Positions 50,614 to 60,466 of a stretch of 64,000 bases of DNA are shown here, in pieces. Numbering within the stretch: position 1 is the first letter of the stretch; the number at the start of each line of letters is the position of its first letter. Under the pieces are notes generated by a model. It worked only from the letters and a program-made list of their open reading frames with translations. It ran no database searches and had not been told where the DNA came from. Origin of the DNA: Buttiauxella noackiae ATCC 51607 (GTDB lineage: Bacteria; Pseudomonadota; Gammaproteobacteria; Enterobacterales; Enterobacteriaceae). Made by a program: the position numbers and the translations under genes. Location: positions 62,001 to 126,000 of the forward strand of contig NZ_LXEO01000015.1 in the NCBI RefSeq assembly GCF_001654865.1, in the 5' to 3' direction.

Positions 50614-53393
50614 TACCAGCGTGCTCCCAGAGTCAGGAAAAGATTATTTTTGGAGTCGGTATCGCGGTTGTGCCCGGAGAATGCACGCTGATACTCTAGC
50701 CCAACACTGACTTTGTGTGGGAAGGCACTGTAGTGCGTCTCTCCAAACCAGGTATTCAGCCTCACACCAACCCCACCCAGGGTATTGTCGCGATACGGAG
50801 TGTCTGTACTGGCGTTGTACTGGGCATGCCAGTAAGGCTCAATAGTTTGTTTACTATTGATTTTTTGATGCCAACTCATGCGGTAATCGGCGGTATAAAG
50901 CTGATAATCCGCTTTCACAAAATGCGCCGCATCAAGATAGAGATTTTGTGCCATCCATCCATTTCCTGTCGGATGCCAATCATCACTATATTTACCGCCA
51001 TTAAAGAACGAGGCACTGGCACGCAGCATAACGTCAGCCTGGCCGTGATGATGATCCAGCGGAATTTGTTGTTCAGCCGCCAGATAAATAACCTGCTCAC
51101 GAAGCGGTTTCCAGCGCACACCAACTCCCAACATTGGCTCATAAACCGGCATAAAGCTCTGCTGGCCGTTACTGTCACTACCAGCAAACACACGGCTGTA
51201 AACAGAAAGCTGATCGCCGTCGATAAGCTGGTTTTTACCAATGCGGTACTCGGCCTCAAATTGCTGATAGCTACGGTAACTTTTCCCCTGCTGAACCCCG
51301 TTATTACTGCCTCCACTATTCAATGAATTTGACGTTAAACCGAATGAACCATCGTAGGTGAAAGTCCAGCGACGTTGGCTATCCTCATGAATTCGGCGGA
51401 ACTCAAAACGGTCTTCTTGCTGTTTGTCACTCAACTGTTGTTGCGGCGTGATGCTGTTATCAATGTCATCCACAACTTGCTCGCTGTACTGCTTAGTTTT
51501 CGGCTTATCGTCCAGCCGTTCATTGAGATAAACCAGTTGGCGCAAGATCTCGGGGGAATCCGTGTGGGTTTCAAGGGCTTTTTCCAGTGCATCACGGGCT
51601 TCGTAATGCTTACCTTGCGTTAATAGCGCGAAACCACGCACGGCATCATCCATCATGGGAGTCGATTCCAGTTTCAGATCCGACATTCCCCGTTGTGAGG
51701 CAATATTCTGCCAATGAGCAAAGGCCTTCTCATCTCCGGCAAGTTTTGCGCTGCGCGCCGCAGCCTGTACATCGATATCCACCATTTCTGTGGCAGGAAT
51801 CTGTGCCCAACTCGTATTGGCTAGTGCGTAATCTTCTGCGGCATAAGCCAGATAAGCCACCTGACGTTGATAAAACGGCGAAGGGTCGCGCGCTACCGCT
51901 TGTTCAGCTGCATACAGAGCCAAACCAGGCTGCCCCGGATAGCATTGCGCCAGATGCGACCAGGTTTCAGCGTCATACTGCGCAGATAAATCACCTACCA
52001 GGTTGCGCACAATGTGGCAGTTTTCCTGTCCCTGGAACAGTCGTGCCTGCGCCATACGTTGTGTGGCAGTTGGCAAAGGTTTGGCCAGTCGCGCTTTATT
52101 CTCGGCAGTCAACCAATCCGGGTGTGCTGCAAGCTGGCTATATAAGCGTGCACTCAGTGAATGCTGTAACTTACCGGCCTGATTAAATGGCCAGTAACGC
52201 AATAGCAGTTTGGTAGCCACCTTCCCCTGGCCCATCGAAACCAGTTGATAGCTTGCAGTTTCCAGTTCTTGCGCGGATAAACCGCGAGTTTGCGAGATTT
52301 TATTAATGATCTGCATGCTGGACTGTGTGTCTTTCTGCGCCAGACTTAACGCTAAACGCTGATCGAGAGCCTGCATTTGCGGGAAGGTACTGAGCAGTTC
52401 GCGCGCCCCTGTCCAGTCACCTTTTTGGATGCGGATGGGCACTAAAGTCGATAACACATACTTTTTGTTTTCTGGATATTTAACGCTCCATCCCGCAACG
52501 GTGTGCCCTGGTTGCTGGCTATAGGTTGCCAATAATCGCATCCAATTACGTTCTTCTATGGCTGAAGCAAATACGGGTTTACGGCTTGCGAGATAACGGC
52601 GCAATTGAGTCAGTGCATTACGATCAGCCAATGACTGCGCATAAGCCAGTTGCATTCCGGCACTGTTCATCACGCCCTGGCTTTGCAAATCCAGGATTCG
52701 CTGATCGCGGTGCATATGCAACAAAATGGCAAACCATTGCTGATACTGCGCCTCACTCAACGTCGCCTCGCTATCTAACAGGGCGAAACCCTGATCGGCT
52801 GCCGCCCACTGGTGCAAGAAAATTGCACGTTGCGTGTAGTTGTCCGTCAGTTGTTGCCCCTCTTTTGAGTGACGGAACTGCGGGTCAGATAACTGCGCTC
52901 GGGCTATATCCAGGTTATTGAGTTTGAGAGCATAGTTGCCCACTTCGCTACGACACTGAATGCCCGGCGCGGCATCACAGTTTTTCTGGAAAGCTAACAA
53001 TTGCTCATGTGTTTTGACTTCTGGAGCAGGCACAGGAATCGCCACCAGAGCGCGCTGTAAATCAGGGTTTTGTGGCCTTTTCGCAAGCTCAGTTTCCAGT
53101 AATTCCCGTGCTTTCTTATCGTAGCCAAAGTGTCGATAAGCCTCAGCCAGCCATAACGACAGGCGAACACTTTCGGGTGCCATTGCATGTGCATGCTCAA
53201 AACTGCGCAACGCGCGAGTTTCATCATTAGCTTTCAGGGCTTTATGTGCCCGTTCAATATGCGGGTAAACCTTGAAATAAAGGTAATCACTGATTTCAGG
53301 ATCTTGTTTAGACCCTTCCTGCGCAGCCAAAGCGGGTACGGCAAGTAAAACACCACAAACCAGAGTCGCCAGCGGAGTTAGTCGTATTTTCAT
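50613..53393 (-). CDS. nfrA: Outer-membrane N4 receptor/glycan export protein NfrA
   Basis: A 926-residue outer-membrane protein. It has a signal peptide cleaved near residue 23 (ALAAQ), a long TPR-rich periplasmic region at about residues 30-650, and a C-terminal beta-barrel (NfrA_C) at about 680-926 ending in an aromatic residue (TLGARW). E. coli NfrA is the adsorption protein for phage N4 and exports the NGR glycan made by NfrB. It overlaps nfrB by 4 bp (ATGA). Confidence 0.92.
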   Translation of the reverse strand: MKIRLTPLATLVCGVLLAVPALAAQEGSKQDPEISDYLYFKVYPHIERAHKALKANDETRALRSFEHAHAMAPESVRLSLWLAEAYRHFGYDKKARELLETELAKRPQNPDLQRALVAIPVPAPEVKTHEQLLAFQKNCDAAPGIQCRSEVGNYALKLNNLDIARAQLSDPQFRHSKEGQQLTDNYTQRAIFLHQWAAADQGFALLDSEATLSEAQYQQWFAILLHMHRDQRILDLQSQGVMNSAGMQLAYAQSLADRNALTQLRRYLASRKPVFASAIEERNWMRLLATYSQQPGHTVAGWSVKYPENKKYVLSTLVPIRIQKGDWTGARELLSTFPQMQALDQRLALSLAQKDTQSSMQIINKISQTRGLSAQELETASYQLVSMGQGKVATKLLLRYWPFNQAGKLQHSLSARLYSQLAAHPDWLTAENKARLAKPLPTATQRMAQARLFQGQENCHIVRNLVGDLSAQYDAETWSHLAQCYPGQPGLALYAAEQAVARDPSPFYQRQVAYLAYAAEDYALANTSWAQIPATEMVDIDVQAAARSAKLAGDEKAFAHWQNIASQRGMSDLKLESTPMMDDAVRGFALLTQGKHYEARDALEKALETHTDSPEILRQLVYLNERLDDKPKTKQYSEQVVDDIDNSITPQQQLSDKQQEDRFEFRRIHEDSQRRWTFTYDGSFGLTSNSLNSGGSNNGVQQGKSYRSYQQFEAEYRIGKNQLIDGDQLSVYSRVFAGSDSNGQQSFMPVYEPMLGVGVRWKPLREQVIYLAAEQQIPLDHHHGQADVMLRASASFFNGGKYSDDWHPTGNGWMAQNLYLDAAHFVKADYQLYTADYRMSWHQKINSKQTIEPYWHAQYNASTDTPYRDNTLGGVGVRLNTWFGETHYSAFPHKVSVGLEYQRAFSGHNRDTDSKNNLFLTLGARW

Positions 53394-55615
53394 ACTCTCT
53401 CTCCGGCGAGCTGTATCTGTTGCAATCCGCTGATACCTGCTTTTTTCAGCAGACCTTTCAACGAAGGTTGCAATCTCTTTTGCTGTGCCAGCGCGTGATC
53501 AACAACATGTTGGCTCACTACACCTTCTTGCACCAGAAACTCGCCGAACATCAAATCGCTGCGTTCATAACGTAATAGCACAGCACGCAGAACAGCTTCA
53601 TTAAGGTGAGACTCATTGCTCAACACTTCAGCAAACAGAAGTTGTCCGGAGACATATTTGTCCCAAATCTCATCAGCCTGCGCTTTTGTGAGAAGGTTTT
53701 CTTTTACAGCACTGTCGAGCAATTGCTTTTCTTTTGTCGATTGTTCTTCGCCATACCAGTGACGCAGGCCAATCACCACCTGGCCTCGCGGCACAATAAC
53801 GTAGCTGACATTGCGTTCGAGTTTGCGGCCCAGCGCTGATAAAGAAACGGGATCAATTGAGTTTTCACAAGCCAGAATCAGGGTGTCACCTTCCATGCGC
53901 AATGGCAGAACCGCATGGTGCAGCACTACTTTTGCAGGAACGCTCTTAATCAGTGATTCATCGAGCGCGAGAGGATCAATCGACTCCATTGGCACTTCAG
54001 CCTGTTTTGCCAGGGCAACTGCAAGCTGATATGCAGTGATATAGCCCAGTTGTACGAGGCTTCCGCCCAGTTTTAGTCCTGGAATGCGCTTTTGCAGCGC
54101 TTCTTCAAGTTCAGCCTGGGTAATCACACCAGAATCCACGAGGATATAACCTAATGGTTGAGCTGAGCGCTGAGCACTAACGCTCGGGAAATCGTGAGTC
54201 GTTTTATCCCATGCCACGCGGCGAGGGTCGCCATGTTGGATAACCTGCTTAATCGCCCGCCAGTTCGCCATAAAGTTAATGAGGTTGCCCCAGAACAGCC
54301 GTGGAATAACCAACAAACCTTGCGCCAGCCCGTAATAACCTGTCACGAAAATCATGCGTTGAATGATGCGGTTAGACATCAGCAGAAAGTTAATCCACAG
54401 CAACATCGTCAACCATGAACCGCCGACAAATATTGATAAGAACTGCCATGCTCCATCGACGTTGCGCTGATAAATGATGATGGCAACCAGTTGCAACATG
54501 ACTAGCATCGCCGCAAAACTCAGGAAGTTTGCGATCGCCCCTTTACGGTCACGCCACAGGAAATAGTTGAGAACCGGGCTCGAACTCCAGCGGTGAGTTT
54601 TAAAACCCTGGAATACGATGCCGATTATCCAACGTGATTTTTGCCGCACGGCTGTGGCAAAGGTGTCAGGGAAATATTCGCGCACACAGATAACATTGGC
54701 AGTTCGAGCGCGTTGGCCAAAGGGTTTGGCTGATTTATCTTTTGCGTCAACAACCGGGAAGCGACAGAAAATCTCTTCCATTCCTTTTTGACGCAGACGG
54801 AAACCAATATCGTAATCTTCCGTCAGGCTCTGCACATCAAACGCAATGCCGTCACCATCGGCTAATAACGCCAGAACCGCACGGCGGCTAAAACATGTAC
54901 CCACACCTGCGCTGGGAACCTGCCCGGCTAATGCCTCGCGTACCGGTACATCTTTACCATGCAGCTCTGAAAACTCATCCAGATAGCTAAGGCTTGTGAA
55001 GTGCGTCCATTTGCGTTCAAAGGGATACACAGGGATCTGAATTAAGTCTTTTCTATCAACCAGATAATTGAAAAGGCGCAATTCGAGGGGAGAAATAACA
55101 TCTTCTGCATCGTGAAGAATAAAACCGGAGAAGTTAAAACGCGCGCTGTTTTCAAACTGTAAAATCGCATCCAGAATGTTGTTCAGGCAGTCTGCTTTGC
55201 TGGTGGGGCCTGGCCGTGCGCATACCACTTTATGAACGTTTGGAAAACGTGCGCAGACTTCATCTACATCACGTTGCGTATCCGGGTCATTAGGGTAAGT
55301 ACCTACAAATATATGGTAGTTTTCGTAGTCCAGTGAACTGGCAGCCAGACGCGCCATATTCCCGATAACCCCGGTTTCATTCCATGCGGGAACCATAATA
55401 GCCAATGCTTTTTCTTGTGGCTCATACAGGGCTTTATAGTCGAGATAATCATTGTTGCGATATACCGTCACTGCGCGCCATCCCCGGCGAACCCAGTAAA
55501 CAATATCAATAAATAGGTCATCAATTCCGCTAATTAACATCAATATCGCCAGCGTAATAGCGATGAATTTCAAACCGTAGAGATACGTTGAAAAGTAATC
55601 AACAAACCAGTCCAT
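53390..55615 (-). CDS. nfrB: Inner-membrane glycosyltransferase NfrB with MshEN domain
   Basis: A 741-residue synthase-like GT2 protein. The N-terminal membrane helix is followed by a GT2 domain at about residues 60-330, with LVPAWNE-like opening MVPAWNE, the acidic motif HDAEDV and the acceptor-side QKSRW. More membrane helices lie at about 350-450. Tandem MshEN repeats at about 490-720 (LGYILVDSGVITQAELEEAL and LGGSLVQLGYIT) bind cyclic di-GMP in related proteins. E. coli NfrB makes the NGR polysaccharide, activated by cyclic di-GMP. It is the first gene of nfrB-nfrA-ybcH, with a GAGG site before the ATG. Confidence 0.92.
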   Translation of the reverse strand: MDWFVDYFSTYLYGLKFIAITLAILMLISGIDDLFIDIVYWVRRGWRAVTVYRNNDYLDYKALYEPQEKALAIMVPAWNETGVIGNMARLAASSLDYENYHIFVGTYPNDPDTQRDVDEVCARFPNVHKVVCARPGPTSKADCLNNILDAILQFENSARFNFSGFILHDAEDVISPLELRLFNYLVDRKDLIQIPVYPFERKWTHFTSLSYLDEFSELHGKDVPVREALAGQVPSAGVGTCFSRRAVLALLADGDGIAFDVQSLTEDYDIGFRLRQKGMEEIFCRFPVVDAKDKSAKPFGQRARTANVICVREYFPDTFATAVRQKSRWIIGIVFQGFKTHRWSSSPVLNYFLWRDRKGAIANFLSFAAMLVMLQLVAIIIYQRNVDGAWQFLSIFVGGSWLTMLLWINFLLMSNRIIQRMIFVTGYYGLAQGLLVIPRLFWGNLINFMANWRAIKQVIQHGDPRRVAWDKTTHDFPSVSAQRSAQPLGYILVDSGVITQAELEEALQKRIPGLKLGGSLVQLGYITAYQLAVALAKQAEVPMESIDPLALDESLIKSVPAKVVLHHAVLPLRMEGDTLILACENSIDPVSLSALGRKLERNVSYVIVPRGQVVIGLRHWYGEEQSTKEKQLLDSAVKENLLTKAQADEIWDKYVSGQLLFAEVLSNESHLNEAVLRAVLLRYERSDLMFGEFLVQEGVVSQHVVDHALAQQKRLQPSLKGLLKKAGISGLQQIQLAGERV

Positions 55616-55939
55616 TTTTTACCTCAAAGGTCATGTGAAGCCTAGTGCTGCGATCCACAGAGGTCAGATGCATCGACAACAAGGCCTCATATGTTACCCG
55701 TATCATAAAATAATAAGATGAATCCTGGAAGGTTATAAACCTGCAATTAATGCTTTTTACAATCAATAAAATCGCATTATCAGCATAAAAACCAGTGTTT
55801 TCAACTAGTATCCAAATGAAACACAGAGCATTAGAAAGGCATGGAAAATGAGAGTTTCTACGATGGTGAGGGAGCATTTCTTGCCAGCAATGGCTTTGAT
55901 CTTTACATTGACGGCCTGAATAGTGAGGGAGAAACGAAC

Positions 55940-56269
55940 ATGACTTATATCTGGCTGATTGTGGCAATTATTGCAGAAGTGATTGCGACCACATCCCTGA
56001 AACTCTCGGAGGGATTTAGCCGTTTATGGCCAAGCGTGGTCACTATTGTGTTCTACGGCGTGGCGTTTTATTGCTTGTCGGTAACCATGCGCACCATCCC
56101 TACCGGTATAATTTATGCCATTTGGTCTGGTGCTGGAATCGTGTTAATCGGTGCTGTGGGCTGGATTTTTTTGGGTCAGAAACTTGATTGGCCGGCGATC
56201 GCGGGTATGGCGTTGATCATTATTGGCGTGTTAGTCATTAACTTATTTTCAAAGTCGGTTGCGCATTAA
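55940..56269 (+). CDS. emrE: Small multidrug resistance transporter EmrE
   Basis: A 109-residue SMR exporter with four helices. It begins YIWLIVAIIAEVIATTSLKLSEGF, with the proton/drug-binding Glu14 equivalent in AEV. IPTGIIYAIWSGAGIVLI and LDWPAIAGMALIIIGVLVINL follow. It is closer to EmrE than to the guanidinium exporter Gdx/SugE. It expels quaternary cations against protons. ATG 55940 is used; the longer frame adds a non-homologous leader. Confidence 0.9.
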   Translation: MTYIWLIVAIIAEVIATTSLKLSEGFSRLWPSVVTIVFYGVAFYCLSVTMRTIPTGIIYAIWSGAGIVLIGAVGWIFLGQKLDWPAIAGMALIIIGVLVINLFSKSVAH

Positions 56270-56478
56270 TCCCTCTTTTTATCGCCATGTTTGCGGGCTT
56301 TTCTATAGCGAAAGCTTGGCAGCATGGCATATCAATTATTAACCAATCATCAACCAAAACTTAACTGTTGAACCTTTTACACTGCTGACAATTCTTTTGC
56401 TTTTTTTCTAAAAGTTGAATAGTAACCAGGCGGAATTATCTATACAGTGTGCCCGTCACGTTAATGAGGTTGATGGTA

Positions 56479-56724
56479 ATGGTTAAACAATTGAGATCAA
56501 AATTAGGGATGATTTTGTTGCTTATAGGCACGGTGCTGTTCTCTGGTCAGACTACAGCACAAACACATGGTCATTTTTATTTGGTCGTCAAAAGTGCTGA
56601 CATGTTGCTACGCCATCAGGCTGATAGTGACGAAATTCGTCAGGCTGCCGAGGATTCCGCCGCCGATTTTCGTGAACAGCATTTTCACGTAAAAGAGCGC
56701 CGTCCGGGGATTCATCAACTCTAA
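56479..56724 (+). CDS. Small exported protein of unknown function (81 aa)
   Basis: An 81-residue predicted periplasmic protein: a positively charged start, a hydrophobic core (LGMILLLIGTVLFSG) and a likely cleavage after TTAQT. The mature part of about 55 residues is rich in His and Glu (HGHFYLV, DFREQHFHVKERRPGIHQL). ATG 56479 has GAGG 9 bp upstream; in-frame ATGs at 56464 and 56473 are alternatives. It resembles no family I can name. A long perfect hairpin follows. Confidence 0.6.
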   Translation: MVKQLRSKLGMILLLIGTVLFSGQTTAQTHGHFYLVVKSADMLLRHQADSDEIRQAAEDSAADFREQHFHVKERRPGIHQL

Positions 56725-56734
56725 GGCCGTATAA

Positions 56735-56780
56735 CTCAGTTCGATTTAAACGAATATCTCTTCTGGTAAATCGAACTGAG
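56735..56780. terminator. Long hairpin between convergent genes
   Basis: The 13-bp perfect arms CTCAGTTCGATTT (56735-56747) and AAATCGAACTGAG (56768-56780) flank a 20-nt loop. It lies between the small exported protein gene and the convergent SDR gene and can terminate either. Confidence 0.6.
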
Positions 56781-56794
56781 CTCTTCAATCGTTA

Positions 56795-57538
56795 TTACAA
56801 ATTGCCTACTCCACCATCTATTAATAATTCGCTGCCGACCATAAAAGCAGATTCATCAGATGCGAGAAAGACGGCGGCTTTTGCCAATTCAAGAGCCGTG
56901 CCCAAACGACCGATTGGCACGAGCGCACGAATCTCTTCGTGTAGTGCTTCTTGCGACGCACCATTGCCAAGTTTACCCAAAGCCGGCGTTTCTGTTGGGC
57001 CAGGACTTAATCCATTCACCCGAATACCTCGCGAGTGCAACTCGCCAGAAAGTGTTCGTGCCAGTGAAAGAATTGCGGCTTTGCTGGCAGCGTAAACATT
57101 GCTTTGTGGCAAACCAATATGCGCACTCACAGAACCACAAACAATTAGCGAGGCTGGGTTAGCCAGCAGTGGCAATAGCGCCTGAATCAAAAAGAACGGC
57201 CCTTTAAGATTGGTATTCATCAGTCGGTCATAACTGCTTTCGTCCCAGTCTTGTAGTGGATGATGCGTTACATCACCGGCATTCACATACAACACGTCCA
57301 GGCGCGGCCAGCGTTGCGCAATCTGTTTAGCCACATCACGTTGTTGACCGATATCACCCGCTTCGCTGCGAATAATATGTACTTTTCCCAGTTGTTCTTT
57401 GGCAGCCAATAATCCTGATTCGCTACGCCCGGTGATCGCAACTGTTGCCCCCTCGGCAATAAACTGCCGCGCGGTTTCAAACCCAATACCGCTGGTTCCA
57501 CCGGTGATTAATGCGTATTTACCTTGAAGTCTGCCCAT
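56795..57538 (-). CDS. Short-chain dehydrogenase/reductase
   Basis: A 247-residue classical SDR. It has the NAD(P) motif TGGTSGIGFE, YVNAG, the active-site Ser in CGSVSAHIG, YAASKAA, and the C-terminal GSELLIDGGVG. It is divergent from an HxlR regulator with repeats in the 122-bp gap, so it is probably induced by a reactive carbonyl or quinone sensed by that regulator. The substrate is unknown. Confidence 0.87.
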   Translation of the reverse strand: MGRLQGKYALITGGTSGIGFETARQFIAEGATVAITGRSESGLLAAKEQLGKVHIIRSEAGDIGQQRDVAKQIAQRWPRLDVLYVNAGDVTHHPLQDWDESSYDRLMNTNLKGPFFLIQALLPLLANPASLIVCGSVSAHIGLPQSNVYAASKAAILSLARTLSGELHSRGIRVNGLSPGPTETPALGKLGNGASQEALHEEIRALVPIGRLGTALELAKAAVFLASDESAFMVGSELLIDGGVGNL

Positions 57539-57582
57539 TGCTGTTACTCCATGATTGACTAGTCAGCGCATTATTTACGCTA

Positions 57583-57625
57583 TAGTATCTTTTGGATAGT
57601 AGGCACCATTTGGATACTAAGGCAC
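57583..57625. promoter_or_regulatory. Candidate HxlR operator repeats
   Basis: Two direct repeats of TTTGGATA(G/C)TA followed by GGCAC start at 57591 and 57609, 18 bp apart. TAGTATC at 57583-57589 and GGATACTA at 57612-57619 also form an inverted pair. The position between divergent SDR and HxlR genes suggests autoregulation. Confidence 0.6.
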
Positions 57626-57660
57626 TTGATGGGATGCATTGACTATTCACAGGAGGAGGC

Positions 57661-58011
57661 ATGATAAATAATTTTTCGACCTTGCCAACAGCGGATCAAA
57701 ACTGTCCGATGGTCAGTTTTGTGAATTTGATTTCTGGAAAATGGGCGATCCCAATTCTTTACCGCTTGATAATCATTGATGAACCGGTGCGCTTTAGCGA
57801 TCTACAGCGTGCGGTTTACCCGATTACTCAAAAAGAGTTGACGCGCCAGCTACGGCAATTTGAAACAAGACGGCTGGTGACCCGGCAGGTCTTCGCGGAA
57901 GTGCCACCGAGAGTGGAGTATCAGATAACGGAATTAGGGAAGTCGCTACGGCCTACGCTTGATTCGTTAGCGGACTGGATGCGGGAAAATAGTGAGCAGT
58001 TGAGAGAGTAG
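57661..58011 (+). CDS. HxlR-family transcriptional regulator
   Basis: A 116-residue winged-HTH protein of the HxlR group. The redox-type Cys at about residue 15 (DQNCPMVSFVNLISGKW) is the usual sensor position. Then come ITQKELTRQLRQFETRRLVTRQVF and the wing VPPRVEYQITELGKSL. An AGGAGG site lies 5 bp upstream of the ATG. It is divergent from the SDR gene it probably controls, responding to electrophiles or oxidants like YodB/QorR relatives. Confidence 0.88.
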   Translation: MINNFSTLPTADQNCPMVSFVNLISGKWAIPILYRLIIIDEPVRFSDLQRAVYPITQKELTRQLRQFETRRLVTRQVFAEVPPRVEYQITELGKSLRPTLDSLADWMRENSEQLRE

Positions 58012-58013
58012 AA

Positions 58014-58050
58014 CCCTCACTGATGTGCTAATAAATGCAACCAGTGAGGG
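58014..58050. terminator. Terminator between HxlR and frmA
   Basis: CCCTCACTG (58014-58022) and CAGTGAGGG (58042-58050) form a perfect 9-bp stem with a 19-nt loop between convergent genes. Confidence 0.55.
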
Positions 58051-58061
58051 GCCTTTATCGG

Positions 58062-59195
<1,134 letters not shown>

Positions 59196-59211
59196 TCAGG
59201 TGGGAGTGATT

Positions 59212-59487
59212 TTATTTTAGATAAGAGCGAATTAAATTACCGACTTCTGCCATACGCACAGCACGCTGGTCCTCAGAGGTGTCCCCCGCGACCAGCTCGT
59301 CTTTTAGATGGATCTCCATCATTTCGCCCATCAGGCCGTTCGCCGCTCCGCGAACCGCTGCGATTTGTTGCAAGATGGCGATGCAAGGATCACCATTTTC
59401 CAGGGCGCGTTCTATTGCTTCAGTCTGGCCACGTATGCGTCGCACGCGAGTCAGAATGCGTTTTTTGTCTTCAGGTGAATGTGGCAT
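59212..59487 (-). CDS. frmR: Formaldehyde-responsive repressor FrmR
   Basis: A 91-residue CsoR/RcnR-family four-helix repressor. Pro2 and Cys35, the two residues crosslinked by formaldehyde in E. coli FrmR, are both present, as is a His after GEMMEIH. The core RVRRIRGQTEAIERALE binds DNA. It is first in the operon, with a GC-tract operator in its promoter. Formaldehyde release would derepress frmA. Confidence 0.94.
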   Translation of the reverse strand: MPHSPEDKKRILTRVRRIRGQTEAIERALENGDPCIAILQQIAAVRGAANGLMGEMMEIHLKDELVAGDTSEDQRAVRMAEVGNLIRSYLK

Positions 59488-59499
59488 TTTGACCTCTTG

Positions 59500-59520
59500 A
59501 TACTATAGGGGGGTATGGTA
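59500..59520 (-). promoter_or_regulatory. FrmR operator
   Basis: ATACTATAGGGGGGTATGGTA begins 12 bp upstream of the frmR start. It has the AT-flanked G-tract (six Gs between inverted TACTATA/TATGGTA arms) bound by CsoR/RcnR-family repressors. Confidence 0.8.
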
Positions 59521-59661
59521 CACCATTTCACACTTAATTGATAAATTTGATTTTATTATATTATTCAATAAGATAATAATTTCACCCAAAAGACACGTGG
59601 GGATATATACAGTTATTTAGTTACCCCTAAAACTGCACCAAAACCAGATTCAGGTATAAAA

Positions 59662-59681
59662 AAACCGCCCGTAGGCGGTTT
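59662..59681 (-). terminator. Terminator of the 42-aa Pro-rich protein gene
   Basis: AAACCGCC and GGCGGTTT form a perfect 8-bp stem with a 4-nt loop. On the minus strand the stem is followed by a run of seven Ts, the classic rho-independent form, starting about 12 bp after the small gene's stop. Confidence 0.8.
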
Positions 59682-59692
59682 CATCTCACTCA

Positions 59693-59821
59693 TCATCTTA
59701 TCGGATCCCGGGGTAAGCCAGGATCAAGCGGTTCAATGGGATCGGGAACATCAGGAACCGTATCTCCGGGCAGCGGTTCATCGACAGGAACTGGATCGAC
59801 TAAGATTGGATGGTTAGACAT
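59693..59821 (-). CDS. Small Pro/Asp-rich protein (42 aa)
   Basis: A 42-residue acidic protein with strings of DP, VP, PD and PL (such as LVDPVPVDEPLPGD and PDPIEPLDPGLP). It contains 14 prolines and no hydrophobic segment. A perfect GGAGG lies 5 bp before the ATG, and a strong terminator follows the stop, which supports real expression. It is preceded on the same strand by another tiny ORF. I know no named family. It is probably intrinsically disordered. Confidence 0.7.
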   Translation of the reverse strand: MSNHPILVDPVPVDEPLPGDTVPDVPDPIEPLDPGLPRDPIR

Positions 59822-59869
59822 AAGAACCTCCAACGTAAGGGCAGTTAAAAACTACAAATGGAACAAAGC

Positions 59870-59968
59870 TTATTTTTGATTTTGCTTTGGCTTTTTCTCG
59901 TCGTTCTTAGGTGCTTTATCTGGATTTTTAGGCTGCTCTTTGGAAACGTTCGTATTTAAGTTTTTCAT
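59870..59968 (-). CDS. Small Lys/Pro/Asn-rich protein (32 aa)
   Basis: A 32-residue, highly charged protein (SKEQPKNPDKAPKNDEKKPK) with no hydrophobic segment. GAGG lies about 10 bp before the ATG, and a CTATACT box sits about 40 bp upstream. It is 48 bp upstream of the 42-residue gene on the same strand, and one transcript could carry both to the terminator at 59662-59681. It is probably disordered, with unknown function. It is reminiscent in composition of stress-induced small proteins. Confidence 0.6.
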   Translation of the reverse strand: MKNLNTNVSKEQPKNPDKAPKNDEKKPKQNQK

Positions 59969-60008
59969 AACTCAGTCCTCAGTGGTTGCAGCATTTTACT
60001 GCAAACAA

Positions 60009-60015
60009 AGTATAG
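60009..60015 (-). promoter_or_regulatory. Candidate sigma-S-type -10 box
   Basis: CTATACT on the minus strand equals the sigma-S -10 core. It lies about 40 bp upstream of the 32-residue ORF. No clear -35 element is seen, which is common for sigma-S promoters. Confidence 0.45.
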
Positions 60016-60196
60016 TTTCAGGTTCATAAAATCGCTAGCGAAGCGGTTTGCGATATATCTATCTATACTTTTTGTGGGGATAAAATCCTAACCCTGGCAT
60101 CATCCGCTTTATTGCTGGGGAATAATTTACGAGCAAAAAGCAGCCGTTGGTGTTGTGGATGTCCGGTGCCATAACACCAACAGGATTTGTGTTCTG

Positions 60197-60466
60197 CTAC
60201 TTTTTGCGAAAAAGTTTAATAGCGACTGCCGTCAGAATCCCTATCAGAGGCATGGCTATAGCGCCCGCTAAAAAGTTATGCTGGTCTATTCGCTTTTCGC
60301 GGCGGATATCAGCAAAGCGGGCCAGCGCGTGGTTTTCATCAATGGCACTGACTTCTTCGAATTGTTTTTCGTAACCCTGTTCAGTCAATCGAGCGGCTGC
60401 GTCCGTGTCAGGCCTTTCTAATACAACGGTTTGTTTATCTTTTTTAAAAAAACAGTAATCCGGCAT
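60197..60466 (-). CDS. Hypothetical C-tail membrane protein (89 aa)
   Basis: An 89-residue protein: a polar N-terminal part (DYCFFKKDKQTVVLERPDTDAAARL) and a charged helical middle. One C-terminal membrane span with a basic end follows (FLAGAIAMPLIGILTAVAIKLFRKK), suggesting a tail anchor. The start is ATG 60466, with GGAG 7 bp upstream. A longer frame reaches 60562. No family was recognised. Confidence 0.65.
   Translation of the reverse strand: MPDYCFFKKDKQTVVLERPDTDAAARLTEQGYEKQFEEVSAIDENHALARFADIRREKRIDQHNFLAGAIAMPLIGILTAVAIKLFRKK

Noticed and set aside
51587-52186. 199-codon ORF antisense to nfrA
   Set aside because: A shadow frame inside a conserved gene, with no family resemblance.
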